A stretch of DNA of 64,000 nucleotides, from assembly GCA_011799875.1 (NCBI GenBank), contig CM022299.1, positions 353,630,526 through 353,694,525 of the forward strand, written 5' to 3'. Every line of letters begins with the position of its first letter. The stretch's first letter is position 1. This DNA comes from Thinopyrum elongatum (lineage: Eukaryota > Streptophyta > Magnoliopsida > Poales > Poaceae). Shown here piece by piece: positions 1-10,974 of the stretch. Position numbers and translations under genes: made by a program. The notes below the pieces were generated by a model. It made no database searches. It had not been told where the DNA came from and saw only the letters and a list, made by a program, of their open reading frames with translations.

Positions 1-335
1 CAGATCATAGTAGGGTAGATAAAAGGGGAAAACCCTAAGCATCAAAAGTAAAATCAGGAAAGTGGAACTAGCTGGACCATATGGGCTTGTATTGCCGATA
101 CGACAAGAAAGGGTTTGGAAAGGCTTCGGCCCCAAAAGGGGCAGCTCTATTCAACTGAAGGCACAATACTGTTACTATCAGTCTAGACTATCAAAGACAA
201 CATAGCTCCCAGCATTTCCCTGATATTATGTCAGACCATCTAGAATCATTGAAAGCATCCATCTGAAGCGACCCAATAGACCTGTCGACTGCAAATGTCC
301 CTGCTCCACTTCCCGACAAGGAACCTTCTGTACTA
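1..335. other. Intergenic DNA, no gene seen
   Basis: No supported reading frame, RNA gene or clear repeat boundary is visible here. Composition is ordinary for grass intergenic DNA. Confidence 0.4.
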
Positions 336-595
336 CTCCCTCCGTTCCTAAATATAAGTCTCTTAGAGATTCGAATGCAGACTACATACGGAGCAAAATG
401 AGTGATTGTACACTCTAAAATATGCCTATATACATCCGTATGTAGTTCTTATTGGAATATCCAAAAAGACTTATGTTTTACCCAAAAAGGCTTTCGCCCC
501 GCTTTATAAATAAAGCAATGATGAACAACACCCGGTACAAACACATGCCACCACAACACACGCACGCACCCAAGGAAGTTTAGGAACGGAGGAAG
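336..595. mobile_element. Stowaway-type (Tc1/Mariner) MITE, Thalos-like
   Basis: The left end reads CTCCCTCCGTTCCTAAATA and the right end is its near inverse (GGAACGGAGGAAG). Both ends are flanked by TA (334-335 and 596-597), the Mariner target duplication. The internal start (AAATATAAGTCT) is typical of the Triticeae Thalos group. The right half, from about 483, holds unrelated sequence (GGCTTTCGCCCCGCTTTAT region), so this copy probably carries a small insertion or rearrangement. It is non-coding and would need a transposase in trans. Confidence 0.8.
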
Positions 596-1240
596 TAATA
601 TACTTATTAAGAAGAACAGAAGAGGAACATGATAACAAAGAGCAAGCAGATTTTAGATAATACAATGTGTGTTACCCACCCATGATGAACCAAAGCGCAC
701 AGAGAAATGCAAATCCCTGCTGTCTCTCTATATGTGGTGCACATGCTTTTCGAAACGAATATAGGAACATTAGTTGACTAATTAAATGTTCTCTGTTTTA
801 GTAATATGAGCATATTCATATATCAACAACTAAGCTTTGGAATTATGAGTGGCATGTTGTTTCGCTTGATGGGTTGAGGTCTTGAGGAGCAGTGCTAGCA
901 CGACACGAAGCACCTACGATGATGGTAGTGAATATAAAGGGGGAAAACCATAAGCTTTACGAGTATAGTGACCGTGCCATGGCGGATCTGAAGGTGCAAA
1001 CCAGACAAAGGCTACTTCACAACCAATGTTTGCTTTCAACTAGCCACTACGATTTGGTATGGACAAGAAAAGTACAGTAAACAAGTTATGATCTATTTTC
1101 TGGGTGAGATCAATAACTTAAGCAGATATGAAAGAGTACCACCTCTCTTGCGACGCCGTGTAGGCCCCTTCTGATACGTTGAGGGTGCTGCGGGTGAAGA
1201 AGACTTGAGATAGCAGACAGCCGGGTCGGGGGATAAGTCA
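596..1240. other. Intergenic DNA, no supported gene
   Basis: A 62-codon frame at 892-1080 lacks an ATG start, recognisable domains and splice context, so it is not called. Nothing else is visible. Confidence 0.35.
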
Positions 1241-1525
1241 TGTTGCCGTGGACGAGGTGGTCGTAGGAGCGGCAACGACAAGGTGGACGATGGCGCCGAT
1301 GAAGCGAGAGGACATGATGAAAGGATCCTGGTCCGGTGCCGTGGATGAGAGACGTCCATCTCTTGCAGTGGACGATGGGGTAGCGGCTCCGGTAAGGTGG
1401 AGGATGGGGTGCCGGACGGAGGAGGCTGGCCGGAGTGGGGAGGTTGTTGTGGTGCCGACGGTGTATGAATGGGGAAATGGAGGGGGAGGGGGAGGGGATC
1501 TCAAACTTTGGGACGCGCTTGTCTA
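1240..1525. repeat. Degenerate GTGGACGA-rich repeat block
   Basis: The motif GTGGACGA and close variants (GTGGATGA) recur every 30-50 bp, with GGCTCCGGT and GGTGCCG between them. A block of the same character lies at about 4,690-5,000. All three forward frames are partly open because the block is rich in G and C and poor in stops, which explains the small overlapping frames here; none looks like a real protein. Confidence 0.45.
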
Positions 1526-2070
1526 AAATGTGGGAAAGTTACGAACTTAGCCCTCGTTTAAAATTTTGGACATCTCGTCGGTTGGGGATAGGACGGTAAT
1601 CTCGCATCTCCCCAATATTTGCCGATAGCGATTTCGGGCGAGGAGAGGGTCTTTTGCCGCCCACAGTTGACGCCCACGGTGTATGAATGGGGCTGACAGG
1701 TAGGGCAGTTGTGTCACGTCTGAGGGAAGTTACACACCTGTCCCTATTTAAAATATTTGCCTACATCGATTTCGGACTAGGAGAGTTTGTTTTGCCGCCC
1801 ACGTGTATGAATGAGAATTGAGGGAGAGAGAGAGGTCTTTCGGACGAGTTTGAATCAAATGTGTGTTTGCCGCCCATGTTTGGCACCCACCATGACTGAA
1901 TGGGGAGATAGGCGGTCGTGTCACGTCTGATTGAAGTTACTAGTCTACCCCTATCGACAGCAGTGGAAATCGGGTCAATTAGGATGTGAAGTGTCAAGGG
2001 TAGACAATAATTTCCATCTCGCAAACACTGGCTTCGGGCAGCTGACAAATGATAGTGGGTGTTTTGCCGC
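1526..2070. repeat. Diverged tandem duplications with TTTTGCCGCCCA motif
   Basis: The string TTTTGCCGCCCA or TTTGCCGCCCA recurs near 1,651, 1,790 and 1,867. GTGTCACGTCTGA recurs near 1,710 and 1,918, each time followed by a GAAGTTAC. TGTATGAATG or GACTGAATGGGG recur between them. The block looks like a unit of roughly 120-210 bp duplicated more than once and then diverged. No coding function is visible. Confidence 0.5.
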
Positions 2071-2484
2071 TTCGTTCAAAATTTGGGAGAATTAGCATTC
2101 ACGTTTACCCTGGGACCTAGCAACTAAATTCAAATCCAATTTGTATTCGATTACGAATATCCATACATCATTCTATGTTTTGTTATTTATTTCTTCAAAA
2201 CCACGACAAAGATTTATTCCACCTTTATATATGAATATGATTTAGAAATGCTGTGATCTTCGAATTCAGTAGGTTGGATACACTTTGAGTCAAATAGTTA
2301 TTTCATCCAATACAATATGCTCACACGAAAAACAGTTCACCTTATGTCAATCATACAAGTACCGAGGATTACCTCGCCTAAAAAATTCAGATCATTACAA
2401 CACATGGACAACAAAGGGGGTCTTACAACATAATCCATTCAGAGACATGACACAACATGCAAGTATACTAATCTAATGACAATT
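2071..2484. other. AT-rich spacer, no gene seen
   Basis: This is the stretch just 3' of the reverse-strand coiled-coil gene remnant and may include its 3' UTR and terminator. No defined element was found. Confidence 0.3.
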
Positions 2485-4948
2485 TCAACTGGTATCTAAA
2501 GAAGAACTGGGATTACCCTGGGCTTCAGATAGCAGAAGCAGCAGGACCTCCTCCATCTTCAAATGCAACATTCTTACTTCCTCCAATTCTTGGGTTGCTT
2601 GCATAATGCGTGCAGCTAATTGCATAATTTCCAGCCTCAAGATCAAGATTACCACATTCATGGCAGCCACACCATCTCTTTCTACCTCTAGTAGAGCCTC
2701 AAGAACTATAATATCTGTGCTCAGACTGCTCTCCAGCGGTGTTGCCTCTGAACTGCTACCATCTGGTAACATGGCTGGTGCACTGCTTCCACAAATAGAT
2801 TCTGGGGTTGTACATTGTGTCCTAGTGTGAACGGCATCCTGAAAGGTTTCTGCTGGACATAAGTAAGATATAGTTATCGCATGATCCAGGCCCTAAGCTT
2901 ACATGGTAAATGACATACGAATTATTGCCGAGCATGGCAAGCTATATTTAAATGGTTCGAAGCAGCATCAGACGGAAACAAATTAAAATGGTAAGATGAA
3001 AGGCAGTGTACCACCGCTATATTTAAGTTGCCCAGGCATCTAAGCAGTTGAAATAATCTGAGAAAGCACTTAAACAGTGTGGCCACATATAAACTATGAA
3101 GACAGTCTTAGATGAAGTTCATAGGAAAAGTTAAGGAGTCAAATGAATTAGGCATGCATTTCTTTACAATAGTACAGCAGGCACTGCTGATATATTGGCC
3201 AACTCAGGTATAGCCTAACAAGTAACAAACAAGCATTCGAATCAAGCAATACAGCAAAGCAGACAACTGAACTATTTGTTATTCTGTAGGATTACAGGTT
3301 GAGGGCACAAGCCAAGAAAGCAGCCCACACGCATTACATTTCACATGTACTAAAACACACTGCCTTACCATATGTTGCTGTGAAGCCTCGCTGCTGTTGC
3401 AATGTTCTTTGAAGATATCGTCAGGATCCCATGGTTGCAGATCTAGTCGATGTTGTTTATTCTTCCCCCTCTATTTAGGTAAAATTAAGTTTAATCACAT
3501 GCACTGGTTCGAATTGATCACCAATGGTTAATCTAAACTAATGAAAGAAGGGTGTGTGCTTACATGACAATATATGTGCTTCCCTCTATTTTTATGCTTG
3601 TTCGAGGTGCCAGCCCCAAAAGAACAAATATTTTGCTTGATGGGGTTGGCAGCTCCATAATGAATAGAAGCATCAAATTAGTCATGCAACTTGGGAAGAT
3701 CAAGAACGCACAAAAAAGTAATTAATAGAGGCTCAGAGCAGTGATGTAATAGCTAGCATCAGAAAATGTAGGGTAAAACGAACAAAAAGCAGCGGAACCA
3801 CAAGCTAGTTTGCTGACGTGTAATTAAGCATAGAGAACATAGGCCCTGTTAGGATCCATGGGTTAGAGCTAGTTTAGGCTCAAATAGCCCTAAAGTATCC
3901 AAACATGAGGGCAAATTTGAGCTAGTGGCATCTAACCCACCCAAAAAAACTATCCCGCCCAAGAGGTGCTAATTGGAGCTAGTTCTCCTAGTGCATTTAT
4001 TGTCAATCTAACCCTGTCATCCAAACACCTCTTTGGCTAGATTTAGTTCAGGGTTGATCATGAGCTAGAAACTAACTCTAACCTCTAGCTAAGTTAGAGT
4101 ATCCAAACAGGGCCATAGAAGCAGTCTGATGTAACCAACAGGTGGCATTAGAACAACACCATTATCATAAATATAGCATGCAAGAAGTAAAATAGTAGGC
4201 AGTGATATCTAGGAAGTAAAGTAATACTTAGGACAAAACAAAAGCATTGTAACTATATGTGCACTGGTTTGTAATTTAGCACATGTAACCTGTTCACTGC
4301 CACACGTATGGCCCTACAGGTGCAAGCAGAATAACGTGTCTCATGAAAAATTGAATGATGCCCTGAAGAAATTCGAAGGTGCGATGCTTATCCTAAGAAA
4401 GTGAACGTAGGCGCCAGCCGTTGGATAATAGTACCTGATTCTCAGTGGCGTATGGGTATCGTTGTCATACTTGAAAGCTAAGGATCATTGATGGTGCTCG
4501 TGTTGCGGTTGAGTTTGGGTCGGCTGTCGCCGTTGCTGAAGTGGCTCCGGTGCTTCGGTTGCGGCGCCTGTTGACATACAAGAAAGCTCATCTGTGGTAA
4601 GTGAATAGTTCCACTATAAAGAAGAGAAAAACCGAAGGAGTACAAATCGAAATAACCTGATGAGGCTGCGGTGTCAGTAAAGCAGGGCCAGTGGAATTGA
4701 ATATGGTGTCCGTGGAGCAGGTCTGGTGCAGTGGACGAAGGCGTCGACAAAGCACATCCGGCGCGGTGTACAGTGCTTTCGGTGAGGTGGATCTGTTGCG
4801 GTGGACGAGGGCTTGTATGAAGGGCCAGCGATGTGGCGGACGAGGGAGTCGGTGAAGGGCCTACACTGTGGTGGACGAGGACGCTGGTGAAGCAGATCCG
4901 ATGCGGTGGACCATGATGGCGGTCAAGGAGATCTGGAGTGGTGGACAA
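2485..4948 (-). pseudogene. Spliced coiled-coil protein gene, probably decayed (reverse strand)
   Basis: A chain of reverse-strand exons can be traced. The last (about 2,859-2,485) begins after a TATGTCCAG acceptor and encodes a helical segment rich in Leu, Glu and Ala, with heptad-like spacing around LEALLEVERDGVAAMNVVI and a charged tail ending in TAG. An upstream exon (about 3,474-3,369) encodes LQPWDPDDIFKEHC and is followed by GTAAGG. Another (about 3,650-3,572) is followed by GTAAGC and joins it in frame. A Pro/Ser/His-rich exon upstream (4,948-4,478) has a possible 90-bp intron at about 4,657-4,568. Problems: that upstream frame has an in-frame TAG and TGA before the next exon, and the junction between the last two exons is out of phase, so a small exon is missing or the gene is broken. 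I do not recognise the family. The downstream coiled-coil exon is the best-supported part. Confidence 0.5.
3842..4114. mobile_element. MITE with 3-bp target duplication (PIF/Harbinger-like)
   Basis: The left end GGCCCTGTTAGGATCC is the near inverse of the right end (GTATCCAAACAGGGCC). Flanks are ATA on both sides (3,839-3,841 and 4,115-4,117), consistent with a 3-bp duplication. The internal sequence also has inverted symmetry around GAGCTAGTTT and AAACTAGCTC-like motifs. It is about 273 bp, non-coding, and lies in an intron of the reverse-strand gene remnant. Confidence 0.75.
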
Positions 4949-5110
4949 GCCAGTCGCTGAAGCGGCTCCGGTGAAGTGGTGAGTTGGCAGTTGGGGGTTC
5001 CAAGGTGCGGAAGGTAGATCTGGCGGGGTGTGAGGTCCACCGCTGCGGTGGAGGACTAGATTCAGCGGCTTGGCGTGGTTGGGGGGGAGGAGGCGGGGAG
5101 GGGAAGGGGA
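4690..5110. repeat. Degenerate GTGGACGA-rich repeat block, second copy
   Basis: GTGGACGA, GGTGAAG and GATCTGG/GGTCTGG motifs alternate every 25-50 bp, much like the block at 1,240-1,525. Read on the reverse strand it gives the Pro/Ser/His-rich first exon of the gene remnant, so this may be protein-coding low complexity or expanded non-coding repeat. It ends in a G-rich purine stretch near 5,075-5,115. Confidence 0.45.
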
Positions 5111-5220
5111 GGGGCTCTGGGGAAGAATGTTGGGGGCAAAGAGGGGAAAACAATGGAGTTACGAAAGCAGCCCTTTTCTGTTCATGTGGCAGGGGTAAAA
5201 TAGGAATATCGTAGGGCTAA

Positions 5221-5820
5221 ACTTTTGGGCGCGAGATATTTCGATGTGAGCAGGAAGTTTGAAAGCTTTTGGCGGCTGAAATTAAGTGTTCTGCTCTTGT
5301 ACGGCCGACTATGATATCATGGCCGAGAATTTATTTGTTTTGCACGCAAAAAAGTGCAAGTTTCAAAAATCAATGTCTCCAACTCGAAACTTAGATTGTC
5401 CATTCAATTCAAATATGGATCATTGAGCTAGTGGAAGCAAATACCATCATATGGTCCAATTCAAATAAAATTCCAAATGTGTTTATCCTAAATATGATGA
5501 CAAAAACAAAAATGTGTATGTGTATGAATAAAGTGGATGATTATAAGGTTTGAACATGCCAGTATGTGTATATCTCTAGGTTTGATATATGTTGAAATCA
5601 TGAAATCACGGCTTAAAAAATGTACCTCTGTTTAAATGAATTACAAAAGCTAATAATGGAGTTGAATTCCAAAATTCCAATCTTAGGTTTATAATTCTGG
5701 TACTTCAAAGTATATCACGCATGTTCAAAAGTATCGTTATCTCATAGTCCAAACTGTGAAACAAATTGATCAACCATGAGTGCACACCCTATTGACCATA
5801 TATATTTCAATTACGCTTAA
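5221..5820. other. AT-rich intergenic DNA, no gene seen
   Basis: Rich in A and T with no open frame above background and no clear terminal repeat. Confidence 0.35.
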
Positions 5821-7085
5821 GTCTCTCAAATATAGACACCTCACTCTTGATCTGAAGCCACCCACCTTGTCCCCCCCCCCCCATAAGTCGTTCTCTCCCC
5901 TGGACATGAACACAGGAGCATATTAACCCCCCTTTCTCTTCTAAGTCCGGACCCCAATAGAGGTCTCTATCACTTTGTCTCTCGGGCATGCACACATCTC
6001 TTCCCCCACTCTCTAGGTCTCCCGGCATCTCTCTTTCCCAAGCACACGCACTATATAGCAGTGTATCTTTCCCATACACACAAAACGTCGCCCCCAAACG
6101 TCTACCTCCCTAGTTATGTGGTTCTCGCACACTCACCTCACTCATCACCCCCGCTACAAACAAGCACCCTTTGTCTCCTTGTGCACCACTCTCATCTTTC
6201 TCTCTCCCACATGCGGACCCGACCCAGCTCCTTCCCTATATACATATATGTTGTGACTCTTTCCATAGCTCCCTAGCGTATCGTCGTTCTCAATCTTGCA
6301 CGTTGTTCTCTACACCATCTATTCTAGATCTCTCATGAAGTCTCTATCACACACACGATGACTCGCTTCCCTTGCGTCTCCATACATAGGACACTTTCGA
6401 ACAACATCAACCTTGTCTCCCTATCTATACGCCACTTCCGCACACAAATGACCCCTCTCTCTCCCCCTCTCTTCCTCTCTCTCCCTCGCTTGCTCTCTCT
6501 CTCTCTCTCGCTCTCACACCCCTCTCCCACACACACTCGATGTCTCTTCCAAATAGTCTGCTCCCCGCCCGCACCCATGCTATCCCGCTACTACACATGC
6601 CTTTCTCTCTCTTGGACGCACATGTCACACCATTCCCCCTTCCCTACTAGGTTTACATCATTAGTGGTCTCTCTTCTCCACATACACACACTCCCTCTCA
6701 CACACATGCGCGCACAAACACACAGACACACATAAACACCCATCTATCTGGATCCTTCTTTTAAGACACACACCCTTGCATATTCTCTCCAGCTCTGGGT
6801 ATATATATATATCCCCCTCTCTCTCTAGCTCACATGCACACCAAAATTCTCCGTCTCTCTAACTCACACATCTCTCCCCATGTCTGCATGTGTATCTCAC
6901 ACACTCACTCTCTGATTATGTCTATGTGTCTCCACGTTACACAACACAAAGCCCCATGCACATGTCTCTCTCTATCCTCCACACACAGAGACACAAAGAA
7001 TCTCTTATCATTGCCTCAGTCTCTACATATCACACACGCACACGTTGTCTCTCTCTCGCACACACGCTCAACCAAGGTTTTCTCG
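5821..7085. repeat. 1.3-kb CT- and CA-rich low-complexity tract
   Basis: The + strand is dominated by C, T and A, with runs of CTCTCTCT (near 6,470-6,520), CACACACA (near 6,680-6,730 and 7,030-7,065) and a run of 14 C residues near 5,869. Between the simple runs, phrases such as CTCTCTCACACA and TCTCCAC recur irregularly, so this is a cryptically simple tract, not a single microsatellite. Several overlapping frames stay open because the strand has few G residues; none is supported as a gene. Confidence 0.7.
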
Positions 7086-7377
7086 TGAATAACTTACCGT
7101 CTATTCATCAACAGTCGTGGCAGTATAACGAACACGAGACGTGAAAAAGAATAAATCTACACGTGCATAGACCAGCTAGTATGACTACTAGGGCTAGAGC
7201 GACCCGAAAGAGCGCCGCCGTCAATCCCTCCTTATCGGCGACGGGAAAACCTTTGTTTTACACAGTCAGGAAGTCATCATGCTAAGGCCCCACATGCTCA
7301 GCCGTTGAATAGAATGTAGATCCAAGTTTATGGAAACAAGTATCGCTAATACGTTTGTATCTCCATACTTATATCTC
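7086..7377. other. Spacer, no gene seen
   Basis: Ordinary sequence between the low-complexity tract and the unclassified repeat copies. Confidence 0.3.
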
Positions 7378-7804
7378 TTCTTATAAATAAAACCGAGTTG
7401 GTGATGATGGTATGCCTGCCATCTTGCAATATAGACTGTCTGATCTATATCTGACGGATACAAAGCAAACTAAAAGATACCCGCACCTCTCGCCATATTT
7501 GCAGACAAGGCCTTCCCTCATTCATCCTTATCTCCCACAACCTTATTGTTGAGCAATTAAAAAAGGAAGCCTCTGGAACAATCTGGCATGGTGGTCGCTA
7601 CCGGCGTCGTCCATCCCCATGCCTCCGCTCAGTCCGACCACCAATCACCACCACACCCCACTCCTCCTCACCTTATCTCTCCTCTTTCTCGAGATATCAT
7701 TAGTTTTTACACATGGGATTACTCCCGCATGGGTCAATCACAACAGGTGTTTTATAAAAAAATGCATCTTGATGTTCCGTGCAATGCACTGGCATCTTGC
7801 TAGT
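7378..7804 (-). mobile_element. Unclassified dispersed repeat, copy A (reverse)
   Basis: This is the reverse complement, with moderate divergence, of 31,671-31,912. Shared landmarks are the CTAGCAAGATGCC end, GCATCTTGATGTTCCGTGCAA, the GGAAGGCCTT/AAGGCCTTCC region and the GTTGGTGATGATGG end. About 200 bp near 7,545-7,745 have no counterpart in the other copy. The family terminus (actagcaagatgcccatgcgttgcac) resembles a motif common at the ends of many grass repeats, but I cannot assign the superfamily. Confidence 0.6.
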
Positions 7805-7819
7805 ACTCCTACAGAAGAC

Positions 7820-8141
7820 TTAGTTGGTGATGATGGTGCGTCTGCCATCCATCATTTCTGACCATTAGATCTACAGGTAACGACTGTGAGGTAAGTTGTT
7901 GCCTTTTCTCAACAACATCCCACTTCTCTACCCAATTTGCAGAAAACCCCTTAATTAGTATCTTAAAACCAACCACATCCCTATCTCACCTCACCAAAAC
8001 AGGCCAAGGAATATATTCTGATTGAAACATAATATATTTTTAGTTATATATGTATATCAAAATTAGAGTGTTTTCTATCAAGTTTGTGAATAAGTATTAT
8101 TCTAATTATGATCCGTTGCAACGCACGTGCACATTGCTAGT
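7820..8141 (-). mobile_element. Unclassified dispersed repeat, copy B (reverse, diverged)
   Basis: It lies directly beside copy A in the same orientation. It again starts with GTTGGTGATGATGG, has the CCAATTTGCAGA segment, and ends with CGTTGCAACGCACG then TTGCTAGT. The middle differs from copies A and C, so this is a related subfamily. Confidence 0.5.
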
Positions 8142-8640
8142 GTTTCCAACCATGCAAAAAAATTAGCTAGTATTTCCATAGTTTCGAGTTTTCCATCAAG
8201 ATATTAGTCACTCATGGTCGATATTTAGTTTGAATTACGTACACATAGGCACTATGTAACTAGTCGTGCTTACTAGCTTCCAAAGCTTAACTTTCACTCC
8301 TACTTACAGTATGTAGTGTACTTAACAAACAACTACCACTTTCAACCAGCCCTAGGAAGAAACTATTGTACAAAAAATAGCAAAAACATACCAAAACATA
8401 CCCAAAATTTCTTAATCCGCGCCAAAAAACTCCTAACTAGGCTCGTTTAAACCCGTTTATGACAGGGTTGGCCCACACGTCCGTGCTGACGAGCCACCTT
8501 AAACCAACACTGTTTGTTTGACCGTTGACACGAGGGACCCACATCTGACCTTCTATCCTCTTCTTCCTCCTCCAATCATTATTTTTCCTGAACATTACTT
8601 CAAACAGTTCTTATGCGTGTTCGTCGGTGACGCTAGTGAT
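8142..8640. other. Spacer, no gene seen
   Basis: No supported frame or repeat boundary. Confidence 0.3.
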
Positions 8641-8659
8641 GAGCGAGCTGACCGCCGCT

Positions 8660-8825
8660 CCGCCGGACGGGCCGGACGCCGCGCTGGCCTCCGCACGGGT
8701 TGGCTGGCTGGCCCGAGCGTGGCTCACACGTGAGCAAGCCGCCGCGCTGGCCTTCGCTCGAGCCAGATGGCTGGCCTTAGCGCAACACGCGCGAGCAAGC
8801 CGTCGCACCGCCGTGCCAACCTAGC
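8660..8825. repeat. GC-rich short tandem duplication
   Basis: Two diverged units share GCCGCGCTGGCCT(C/T)CGC (near 8,678 and 8,733), a GGCTGGC and a CGCGTGAGCAAGCC-like end. The unit is about 55 bp. The block has high G+C and open frames on both strands, as expected from composition alone. Confidence 0.5.
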
Positions 8826-9320
8826 TAGCAAACCTTGCAGACCAGCAGCTGGATGCATCCAGCAGGGTGTGTGCTAGCTTGGCTAGCTTGCGGCCGCGAG
8901 CGCCGCACGAAGCTGGCATCCGGGCTGCCGCAAGATGGGCTCCGCGCCGCCAGCGCTTTTGACATCGCCTTCTGCCGGCAGCGGTAGCTGCGTCGCATGG
9001 CCGAGGATGACTAGGTGGACGGGCCGGAGGTAGGAGGTCACTCGGGGATTTTTGTCCAGACCGACATGTAGGTCCCACAAGTCATAACGCGTAACTTGTC
9101 GGTTAAATAGATGGCGTTGACTTAAGGGGCGACATGGGTTGAAACGTGCCTATAACGGCACTTGGTAGTTTATTGCGATGGATTAAGAAAATTTCGGTCT
9201 GTTTTTGCTAATTTTTGTAGAGTAGTGGTTTCTTGGTAGGGCTGGTTGGAAAGTGGTAGTTTCTTGGTAGTGGTTTCTTGTAAGGAACAATGTACTAGTG
9301 ACAAAAGGTGATTCTAGGTT
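8826..9320. other. Spacer with short GTGGTTTCTTGGTAG repeats
   Basis: Near 9,224-9,282 the phrase GTAGTTTCTTGGTA or GTGGTTTCTTGTA occurs three times at 30-40 bp spacing. No gene is visible. Confidence 0.4.
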
Positions 9321-9386
9321 GCGTTGTACTAGTAGTGGTCGCGGGAGTGTATAGCTCATTTTGTGGGTTCGATCCCGGCCGAACGC
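9321..9386 (+). other. tRNA-like sequence (tRNA pseudogene or tRNA-derived SINE head)
   Basis: The ends GCGTT and AACGC can pair as part of an acceptor stem. TAGTAGTGGTCG resembles a Pol III A box. GGTTCGATCCC is a perfect B-box/T-loop core. A run of nine T residues begins about 10 bp after the end, like a Pol III terminator. Against a working tRNA: the acceptor stem has only five good pairs and the anticodon loop lacks the usual U before the anticodon. A SINE head or a decayed tRNA gene fits better. Confidence 0.35.
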
Positions 9387-9981
9387 ACGGCAGCCTTTTT
9401 TTTTAATATTAACCTCGATGCGAGCCAATATTGTACACTGGTAGTTTGACTTTTGAAGTTGAACGGACGTGTCGCACCACAATGTGGGTGCACTGGATAG
9501 CCCAGCCACGTGAATGGGTTTTCCCTCCCATCGTCTCGTGGCTCGCGTACTAGAGTAGTACTAGTACTACTGCGTAAAGTAGTAGCACTCCTGTATATCA
9601 ATTCACACCGTGCAACGTTTCTCGCCTGCGTGCTCACCCTAGCCGCACCTCGCTTGTTGCTTCCTCATCAGCTACCATATTTAAACTAGCACCTCCCAAT
9701 TAAGCCCGAGGAGTCGGAAAAGCCTGGCACCGCATTGGGAACTGTGCAATATGGCTCTGTACGTAAAGTGCTACTACTCTGTAGCTTGTGGCGTTGCATG
9801 CATGGACTTCGCTCCATTATCGGCTCTAAACTCCATAAAAAAAATTCCTCTTGACGTGATTTTTTTTTGTTTTGAAACGGAGGAAAAAGCTTTGCCTCAT
9901 CTCATTCATAAAGAAGGAAGGACCAACAAACAAAGTTCGACGAGATCCATCACACCTCCACAAATGGAAGCGAAAAGCCTA
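9387..9981. other. Spacer, no supported gene
   Basis: Contains an A/T run and a GAGGAAAAAGCTTTGCCTC phrase near 9,880 that resembles tails of grass non-LTR elements, but no element could be bounded. Confidence 0.3.
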
Positions 9982-10224
9982 GGGTCTGTTTGGTTGGAGA
10001 CTAGTGTTGCCAAGCCAAAGTGTGGCCAGCCACACAAGTGTGGCTGAGAAATTGGATGCCAAACTTTGGCAAAAGTTGGCAAAAAGATTGTCTCTATGAC
10101 AAGTGGGCCATAGGGGCAATAAAGTGTGGCAAGCCAAAGTGTGGCAAAAACCAAATACATGCCAACTAAACTGTGGCTGCCAAATTTTGGCTTGGCAAAC
10201 TGTGGCCGGGAACCAAACAGTCCC
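9982..10224. mobile_element. MITE with CTA target duplication
   Basis: The left end GGGTCTGTTTGGTT and right end AACCAAACAGTCCC are inverse of each other. CTA flanks both sides (9,979-9,981 and 10,225-10,227). The interior is built from repeated GTGTGGC and CCAAAGTGTGGC words, many in inverted pairs, so the whole element can fold. It is a non-coding, Harbinger-like miniature transposon. Confidence 0.8.
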
Positions 10225-10323
10225 CTAGTCTCGCTGTATCAAAGAACTCAAATGTTCTACCCCCGTAGTAACCATCGCTGATAAACAGGCTGCTAGTGTG
10301 TGCGTGAGAGGAGTGGCTGAGTA

Positions 10324-10608
10324 GAGCATGGTTAATAGTATAGCCAGCTGTTGGCTATATGGTCTTGCCACATCATCTATAGCCGAGATTATAGCCGGCA
10401 AGTACAATAGTTGCATGTAAATATGTACTAATTTTTTTATACATGGCCCACCACTCTCTCACCCAACATGCCTAGGAACACGTGCTGCAACCGGCTGTTA
10501 AATAGTAGCCTGCTTCCCTTCTCTCTCCTCCTCTCTCTCCTTCAACTCATCCAAAGTATAATATTTAAAGGCTTACAACCCGCCTACGCCATCCTATTGT
10601 ACTTGCTC
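10324..10608. mobile_element. MITE with GTA target duplication
   Basis: It starts GAGCATGGTTAATAGTATAGCC and ends in TACTTGCTC. The outer GAGCA/TGCTC pair and nearby words (TATAGCC, GGCTATA, AACCGGCTG) are inverted. GTA lies on both sides (10,321-10,323 and 10,609-10,611). This resembles abundant grass Tourist-like MITEs beginning GAGCA. The terminal inverted repeat is short and imperfect. Confidence 0.6.
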
Positions 10609-10974
10609 GTAGGCAAGCTACGCGCTTGAATAGAGCATGGAGAGTACGCACTACACAGGTGTACTTTCCCTGCATTGATAGTACAACGATGGTTCTAGCG
10701 AACAGTAGTACCCTCCACTTGCGACTGTAGCTCCTTGGCCTTGAGATTCAAGAGTTCAAAACTGGTGCACTATAGAAGTACAGTACATCGCACTACTAGT
10801 TGAGAAAGTACTACAGTACTACGTAAGTAAATAATAGTCGCACCATCGCACTACCACTATGCGTGCCCGCATAACTTCCATAACGAAGGGACGAGGCCCT
10901 GTGATTACGCTCTTATCTCCTCCTCGCCAGTTCCCCTCCCCCCGAAGAGACCAAGGTAGTTCGTCGCTGCTGCC
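10609..10974. other. 5' flank of F-box pseudogene 1
   Basis: No gene seen. It would hold the promoter and 5' UTR of the gene starting at 10,975, but no clear TATA box could be picked. Confidence 0.3.

Noticed and set aside
6333..7144. Several Ser/His/Thr-rich frames on + and Arg/Glu-rich frames on -
   Set aside because: Products of CT/CA simple sequence composition.
8611..9080. GC-rich overlapping frames on both strands
   Set aside because: Frames open equally on both strands in a short GC-rich duplication; no domain or codon signal.
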